From Streptomyces sparsogenes (GTDB lineage: Bacteria > Actinomycetota > Actinomycetes > Streptomycetales > Streptomycetaceae): a stretch of DNA of 64,000 bases. Numbering within the stretch: position 1 is the first letter of the stretch; each line of letters opens with the position of its first letter. A program made the translations under genes and the position numbers. Where the stretch lies: NCBI RefSeq assembly GCF_001704635.1, contig NZ_MAXF01000103.1:1-64000 (forward strand), read 5' to 3'. Of the stretch, positions 60,393-64,000 are shown one piece after another. The notes beneath the pieces are model-generated. The model was not told where the DNA came from. It saw only the letters and a list, made by a program, of their open reading frames with translations, and did not search any database.

Positions 60393-60842
60393 GTGGCAGT
60401 CAAGATCAAGCTGAAGCGTCTGGGCAAGATCCGTTCGCCTCACTACCGCATCGTCGTCGCCGACTCCCGTACCCGCCGTGACGGCCGGGCCATCGAGGAG
60501 ATCGGTCTGTACCACCCGGTGCAGAACCCCTCGCGCATCGAGGTCGACTCGGAGCGCGCGCAGTACTGGCTGAGCGTCGGCGCGCAGCCGACCGAGCCGG
60601 TGCTCGCCATCCTCAAGGTCACCGGCGACTGGCAGAAGTTCAAGGGCCTGCCCGCCCCGGCCCCGATGCTCGTCGCCGAGCCGAAGGCCGACAAGCGTGC
60701 GCTGTTCGAGGCGGCCGCCAAGGACAGCGGTGCCGAGCCGAAGGGTGAGGCCATCACCCCGAAGGCGAAGAAGTCCGACAAGAAGGCGGACGAGGCGGCT
60801 GCTGACGCGGCGGCCGAGTCCACCGAGTCGACCGAGGCCTGA
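60393..60842 (+). CDS. rpsP: 30S ribosomal protein S16
   Basis: A 149-residue S16. The core MAVKIKLKRLGKIRSPHYRI, RDGRAIEEIGLYHP and WLSVGAQPTEPVLAIL is complete; an Ala/Lys/Asp tail of about 50 residues follows, as in other Streptomyces. It starts at GTG and opens the rpsP-KH-rimM-trmD-rplS operon. Confidence 0.97.
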   Translation: MAVKIKLKRLGKIRSPHYRIVVADSRTRRDGRAIEEIGLYHPVQNPSRIEVDSERAQYWLSVGAQPTEPVLAILKVTGDWQKFKGLPAPAPMLVAEPKADKRALFEAAAKDSGAEPKGEAITPKAKKSDKKADEAAADAAAESTESTEA

Positions 60843-60844
60843 GG

Positions 60845-61084
60845 ATGCTCGAGGAGGCCCTCGAGCACCTGGTCAAGGGCATCGTCGACAACCCCGACGA
60901 CGTGCAGGTCGCCTCGCGCAACCTGCGGCGCGGGCGCGTTCTCGAGGTGCGGGTTCACCCCGACGACCTCGGCAAGGTGATCGGCCGTAACGGCCGGACC
61001 GCCCGCGCCCTGCGCACCGTCGTGGGCGCCCTCGGCGGCCGTGGCATCCGCGTCGACCTCGTCGACGTGGACCAGGTTCGCTGA
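60845..61084 (+). CDS. KH-domain RNA-binding protein (YlqC/KhpA family)
   Basis: A 79-residue protein with VHPDDLGKVIGRNGRTARALRTVVGAL, a type II KH core with the GxxG loop IGRNGR. It begins 2 bp behind rpsP. KhpA binds RNA and in Firmicutes pairs with KhpB; it is conserved between rpsP and rimM. Confidence 0.96.
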   Translation: MLEEALEHLVKGIVDNPDDVQVASRNLRRGRVLEVRVHPDDLGKVIGRNGRTARALRTVVGALGGRGIRVDLVDVDQVR

Positions 61085-61106
61085 GCAGCGTCAAGAAGAG
61101 CACCGG

Positions 61107-61145
61107 CACGGGCCGGGGAGGGCTTAGGGCCGTCCCCGGCCCGTG
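61107..61145 (+). terminator. Stem-loop between the KH gene and rimM
   Basis: A 13-bp perfect stem CACGGGCCGGGGA with further pairing inside lies 22 bp after the KH stop and 21 bp before the rimM start. As the operon continues, it may attenuate or stabilise rather than end the transcript. Confidence 0.55.
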
Positions 61146-61166
61146 TGTGTGAAGGGACAGCGAACA

Positions 61167-61751
61167 GTGCAGTTGGTTGTGGCGCGGATCGGCCGTGCCC
61201 ACGGCATCAAGGGTGAGGTCACCGTCGAGGTGCGCACCGACGAGCCGGAGCTCCGGCTCGCCCCGGGGGCCGTCCTGGCCACCGACCCGTCCTCGGTCGG
61301 GCCGCTGACCATCGAGACCGGCCGGGTGCACAGCGGCCGCCTGCTGCTGCGCTTCGCGGGGGTCGCGGACCGCACGGCCGCCGAGGCGCTGCGCAACACC
61401 CTGCTCATCGCGGAGGTCGACCCCGAGGAGACCCCGGAGGACCCCGAGGAGTACTACGACCACCAGCTGATCGACCTGGACGTGGTCACGGTCGACGGCA
61501 CGGAGGTCGGGCGGATCGCGGAGATCTCCCATCTGCCGTACCAGGACCTGCTGGTCGTCCGGCGGCCCGACGGTGGCGAGGTGCTGGTCCCCTTCGTCTC
61601 CCAGGTGGTTCCCGAGATCGACCTCGAGGGGCAGCGGGCCGTCATCGACCCGCCGCCCGGCCTGCTCGACGACACCCAGGCCGAGGTCGCCCGCGGCCAG
61701 GCCCCCGAAGAGCCGGGCGGCCGGGGCGGCGCGGACCGCGGGGGCGCGTGA
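61167..61751 (+). CDS. rimM: 16S rRNA processing protein RimM
   Basis: A 194-residue 30S assembly factor. The N-terminal barrel VQLVVARIGRAHGIKGEVTV is followed by a PRC-barrel with EEYYDHQLIDL and YQDLLVV...VPFVSQVVPEIDL. GTG 61167 is preferred for AAGGGA 9 bases upstream. A Gly-rich tail follows. The stop touches the trmD start. Confidence 0.96.
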   Translation: MQLVVARIGRAHGIKGEVTVEVRTDEPELRLAPGAVLATDPSSVGPLTIETGRVHSGRLLLRFAGVADRTAAEALRNTLLIAEVDPEETPEDPEEYYDHQLIDLDVVTVDGTEVGRIAEISHLPYQDLLVVRRPDGGEVLVPFVSQVVPEIDLEGQRAVIDPPPGLLDDTQAEVARGQAPEEPGGRGGADRGGA

Positions 61752-62731
61752 TGCGGCTCGACGTCGTCACGATCTTCCCGGAGTACCTGGAGCCGCTCAA
61801 CGTCTCGCTGGTCGGCAAGGCGCGCGCCCGCGGACAGCTGGACGTACGCGTCCACGACCTGCGGGACTGGACGCACGACCGGCACAACACCGTCGATGAC
61901 ACCCCGTACGGGGGTGGGCCCGGCATGGTCATGAAGCCCGAGCCGTGGGGCGAGGCGCTGGACCAGATCATCGAGTCGGGGGACGACGGGGACGGGGCGG
62001 CGAAGCTGCCCACGCTGGTCGTGCCCACCCCCAGCGGCCGCCAGTTCACCCAGGCACTCGCCGTCGAGCTCGCCGAGCGCCCCTGGCTGGTCTTCGCCCC
62101 CGCCCGCTACGAGGGCATCGACCGCCGGGTGATCGACGAGTACGCCGAGCGCCTGGACGTGTACGAGGTCTCCATCGGCGACTACGTGCTGGCCGGCGGG
62201 GAGGCCGCGGTCCTGGTGATCACGGAGGCCGTGGCCCGGCTGCTGCCCGGTGTGCTGGGCAACGCGGAGTCGCACCGCGACGACTCCTTCGCCCCCGGCG
62301 CCATGGCCGATCTGCTGGAGGGCCCGGTCTACACCAAGCCGCCGGAGTGGCGCGGCCGGGGCATCCCCGAGGTGCTGCTCAGCGGCCACCACGGCAAGGT
62401 CGCGCGCTGGCGCAGGGACGAGGCGTTCCGCCGCACCAGCCGCAACCGGCCCGACCTCATAGAGCGTTGCGACCCGGCGGCGCTGGACAAGCACGACCGC
62501 AAGCTCCTGGCGGAGCTGGGCTGGGAAGAAGGCCCCGTGAGCGAGCCAAAGGGCGCGCCCCTGTCGAAAGGGCTGAGGAGGAGGGACCGAGGGCTCGAAT
62601 CCGATATGCCGCTCCGCGGCGCGGGGGACCGTGCGACGAAGCCCGTCGACAGGGGACCCGAGCGCCCGGAGGCGAGCGAACACGATCAAGGGCCTCGATT
62701 TGGGCGGCCGGGCGGGGCCGTGGAAGAATAG
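61751..62731 (+). CDS. trmD: tRNA (guanine37-N1)-methyltransferase with repeat-encoded tail
   Basis: A 326-residue SPOUT methyltransferase that modifies G37 of tRNAs. The start MRLDVVTIFPEYLEPLNVSL, DDTPYGGGPGMVMKPEP, RYEGIDRRVIDEYAERLDVY, SIGDYVLAGGEAA and SHRDDSFA are standard. Most TrmD are 240-280 residues. Here residues about 264-310 are encoded by a copy of the dispersed long repeat inserted in frame, and the last residues (RFGRPGGAVEE) look like the original family terminus. ATG 61751 overlaps the rimM stop. Confidence 0.95.
   Translation: MRLDVVTIFPEYLEPLNVSLVGKARARGQLDVRVHDLRDWTHDRHNTVDDTPYGGGPGMVMKPEPWGEALDQIIESGDDGDGAAKLPTLVVPTPSGRQFTQALAVELAERPWLVFAPARYEGIDRRVIDEYAERLDVYEVSIGDYVLAGGEAAVLVITEAVARLLPGVLGNAESHRDDSFAPGAMADLLEGPVYTKPPEWRGRGIPEVLLSGHHGKVARWRRDEAFRRTSRNRPDLIERCDPAALDKHDRKLLAELGWEEGPVSEPKGAPLSKGLRRRDRGLESDMPLRGAGDRATKPVDRGPERPEASEHDQGPRFGRPGGAVEE
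62543..62681. repeat. Dispersed long repeat, copy 3 (inside trmD)
   Basis: It shares the start GAGCCAAAGGGCGCGCC, the centre CGATATGCCGCTCCGCGGCG, and the end GTCGACAGGGG...CCCGGAGGCGAGCGAAC with the copies at 13.6 and 17.6 kb. The middle part differs. The trmD frame passes through it uninterrupted. Confidence 0.75.
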
Positions 62732-62861
62732 GTCGCTGCCGTACGTCCGGTGTGCGCCCCTGCCACAGGGGGATCGACGCCCACCCGACCAGGCGGCACT
62801 CCGAATCATCATCCGATATGCCGCTGATGACCTGTGGCATCAGCGAGGAAAGCAGACACTC

Positions 62862-63212
62862 ATGTCTCACCTGCTCGACACCGTCGACGCCGCGTCGCTG
62901 CGCAGCGACATCCCGACCTTCCGCCCCGGTGACACGGTCAACGTGCACGTCCGCGTCATCGAGGGCAACCGCTCCCGTGTCCAGCAGTTCAAGGGCGTCG
63001 TCATCCGCCGCCAGGGTTCCGGCGTGCGCGAGAGCTTCACCGTCCGCAAGGTGAGCTTCAGCGTCGGCGTCGAGCGCACCTTCCCGGTGCACACCCCGAT
63101 CGTCGAGAAGATCGAGGTCGTCACCCGCGGTGACGTCCGCCGCGCCAAGCTGTACTACCTGCGTGACCTCCGCGGCAAGGCCGCGAAGATCAAGGAGAAG
63201 CGCGACAACTGA
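62862..63212 (+). CDS. rplS: 50S ribosomal protein L19
   Basis: A 116-residue protein, MSHLLDTVDAASLRSDIP, PGDTVNVHVRVIEGNRSRVQ, RRQGSGVRESFTVRKVS, LYYLRDLRGKAAKIKEKR. The ATG follows GAGGAAA. In the 130-bp leader GCGGCA and TGCCGC arms (about 62791 and 62818) could form an autoregulatory structure. Confidence 0.98.
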   Translation: MSHLLDTVDAASLRSDIPTFRPGDTVNVHVRVIEGNRSRVQQFKGVVIRRQGSGVRESFTVRKVSFSVGVERTFPVHTPIVEKIEVVTRGDVRRAKLYYLRDLRGKAAKIKEKRDN

Positions 63213-63274
63213 CTTTTGCGCGACAACTGAGCTACTGCCGGGCGACACGGGCGGGCCGGATAGGCTCTGGCCCG

Positions 63275-64000
63275 ATGGAGACCGACGCACAGCTCTCGGA
63301 GCGCGACCGCTCCTCCCGTTCCCCCGAGGGACCGGAGGAGGGGTCGCGCTCTTCGCGTACGCGGCGGGCGCTCCGGTGGCTGACCGGGGGCGGGCCCTGG
63401 CGCCGGGCGGGGGTGCTCGCGGCGGCCTGCGTCGCCTTCGTCCTGCTGCTGAGCGCCTTCGTGGTGCAGCCCTTCCTGATCCCCAGCGGATCGATGGAGA
63501 ACACGTTTCGGCCCGGAGACCGGGTCCTGGTGAACAAGCTGGCGTACCGTTTCGGTGACACGCCGCGCCGCGGTGACGTCATCGTGTTCGACGGCACCGG
63601 ATCCTTCGTGCAGGAGGAGCCGTCCCAGAATCCGGTGGCGGCGCTGCTGCGAGGAGCGGCCGCGGCGGTCGGGCTGGCCGAGCCGGCCGAGACCGACTAC
63701 ATCAAGCGTGTGGTGGGCGTGGGCGGTGACCGCGTCAGGTGCTGCGACAAGCGGGGGAGGATCGAGGTGAACGGGCAGCCGGTCGACGAGGACTACCTGT
63801 TTCCGGGGGACGCCCCGTCACAGGTCCCGTTCGACATCGTGGTGCCGCGCGGCAAGCTGTGGGTCATGGGGGACCACCGCGCCGACTCCAGGGACTCGCG
63901 GGACCACCTCGGCGAGCCGGGCGGCGGATCGGTCCCGGTCGACAAGGTGATCGGACGGGTGGACTGGATCGGCTGGCCGGTCGGCCGCTGGAGGTCGGTG
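63275..64000 (+). CDS. lepB: Type I signal peptidase (3' end outside window)
   Basis: The first 242 codons are present. After a polar basic region comes a membrane segment AGVLAAACVAFVLLLSAFVV (about 47-66). The catalytic serine is in FLIPSGSMENTF and the catalytic lysine in DYIKRVVGVGGD, with VMGDHRADSRDSR as box E. By position behind rplS it should be the first of the tandem Streptomyces peptidases (sipW in S. lividans). It removes signal peptides from exported proteins. A CC pair (RCCDKRG) is unusual for an exported domain. Confidence 0.95.
   Translation, partial: METDAQLSERDRSSRSPEGPEEGSRSSRTRRALRWLTGGGPWRRAGVLAAACVAFVLLLSAFVVQPFLIPSGSMENTFRPGDRVLVNKLAYRFGDTPRRGDVIVFDGTGSFVQEEPSQNPVAALLRGAAAAVGLAEPAETDYIKRVVGVGGDRVRCCDKRGRIEVNGQPVDEDYLFPGDAPSQVPFDIVVPRGKLWVMGDHRADSRDSRDHLGEPGGGSVPVDKVIGRVDWIGWPVGRWRSV

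Overview
The window is 64 kb of very GC-rich DNA with dense, mostly plus-strand genes, frequent GTG and TTG starts, ATGA/GTGA stop-start overlaps and actinobacterial marker genes (a conservon kinase, NdgR, HupS with a lysine-rich tail, NsdA, four-cysteine L28 and L32). The gene order glutamyl-tRNA synthetase, leuCD, hupS, gpsA, ddl, thiL, rpmB, recG, coaD, rnc, mutM, smc, glcP, ftsY, nsdA, amtB-glnK-glnD, ffh, rpsP-rimM-trmD-rplS and signal peptidase is that of the core chromosome of Streptomyces. From memory it matches the stretch around SCO5543 to SCO5596 of S. coelicolor. I assign the organism to Streptomyces; the species cannot be named from the sequence.

Layout. 1-4.2 kb: end of a conservon operon (roadblock protein and a giant sensor kinase, minus strand). 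4.7-8.0 kb: a FAH-family hydrolase, gltX and five tRNA genes in the order Gln-Glu-Glu-Gln-Glu. 8.0-9.3 kb: a divergent MerR regulator and DUF4188 gene with a doubled operator. 9.3-12.2 kb: ndgR divergent from leuCD. 12.3-20.5 kb: hupS, cofC, plsC-gpsA, ddl, a DUF3515 lipoprotein, an Lrp-type ligand-binding protein, thiL and thiD. 20.6-30.7 kb: rpmB, a DAK2/FakA-like kinase, recG, rsmD-coaD, a coiled-coil DivIVA-like protein, DUF177-rpmF-rnc and mutM. 30.6-33.8 kb: an HxlR regulator with a flavodoxin-like protein, a CAP-domain surface protein, acylphosphatase and a small coiled-coil protein. 34-39.3 kb: smc and glcP. 39.3-46.1 kb: the accessory part, with a TnpB-related element placed exactly behind the glcP stop codon, an LLM oxidoreductase, a gene of unknown function and a secreted peptide translationally coupled to a two-component system. 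46.1-64 kb: ftsY, a prim-pol-like gene, nsdA, the GlnR-controlled amtB-glnK-glnD operon, ffh, a methyltransferase, an archaeal/eukaryotic-type proS, a SprT-like protein, the rpsP-KH-rimM-trmD-rplS ribosome operon and the start of a type I signal peptidase gene that leaves the window.

Cooperation between genes. Amino-acid and nitrogen supply recur: GltX with all visible Glu and Gln tRNAs, NdgR over leuCD, and AmtB-GlnK-GlnD under a clear GlnR site. The SRP pathway is represented by ffh, ftsY and the signal peptidase. Translation and ribosome maturation are represented by rpmB, rpmF, rnc, rsmD, rpsP, rimM, trmD and rplS.

Most unusual content. (1) A family of short dispersed repeats occurs between genes and also inside reading frames: a long element at 13.6, 17.6 and 62.5 kb, the last in frame within the trmD tail, and a 28-bp hairpin element at 17.6, 57.0 (in frame within the methyltransferase) and 57.9 kb. 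(2) Two degenerate type I-E-like CRISPR repeats with exactly 32 bp between them lie in the glnD-ffh gap. (3) The TnpB-related element abuts the glcP stop, with structured DNA at its right end that could be a guide RNA scaffold. (4) A secreted two-cysteine peptide is coupled to a sensor kinase. All other regions look like ordinary Streptomyces core genome.
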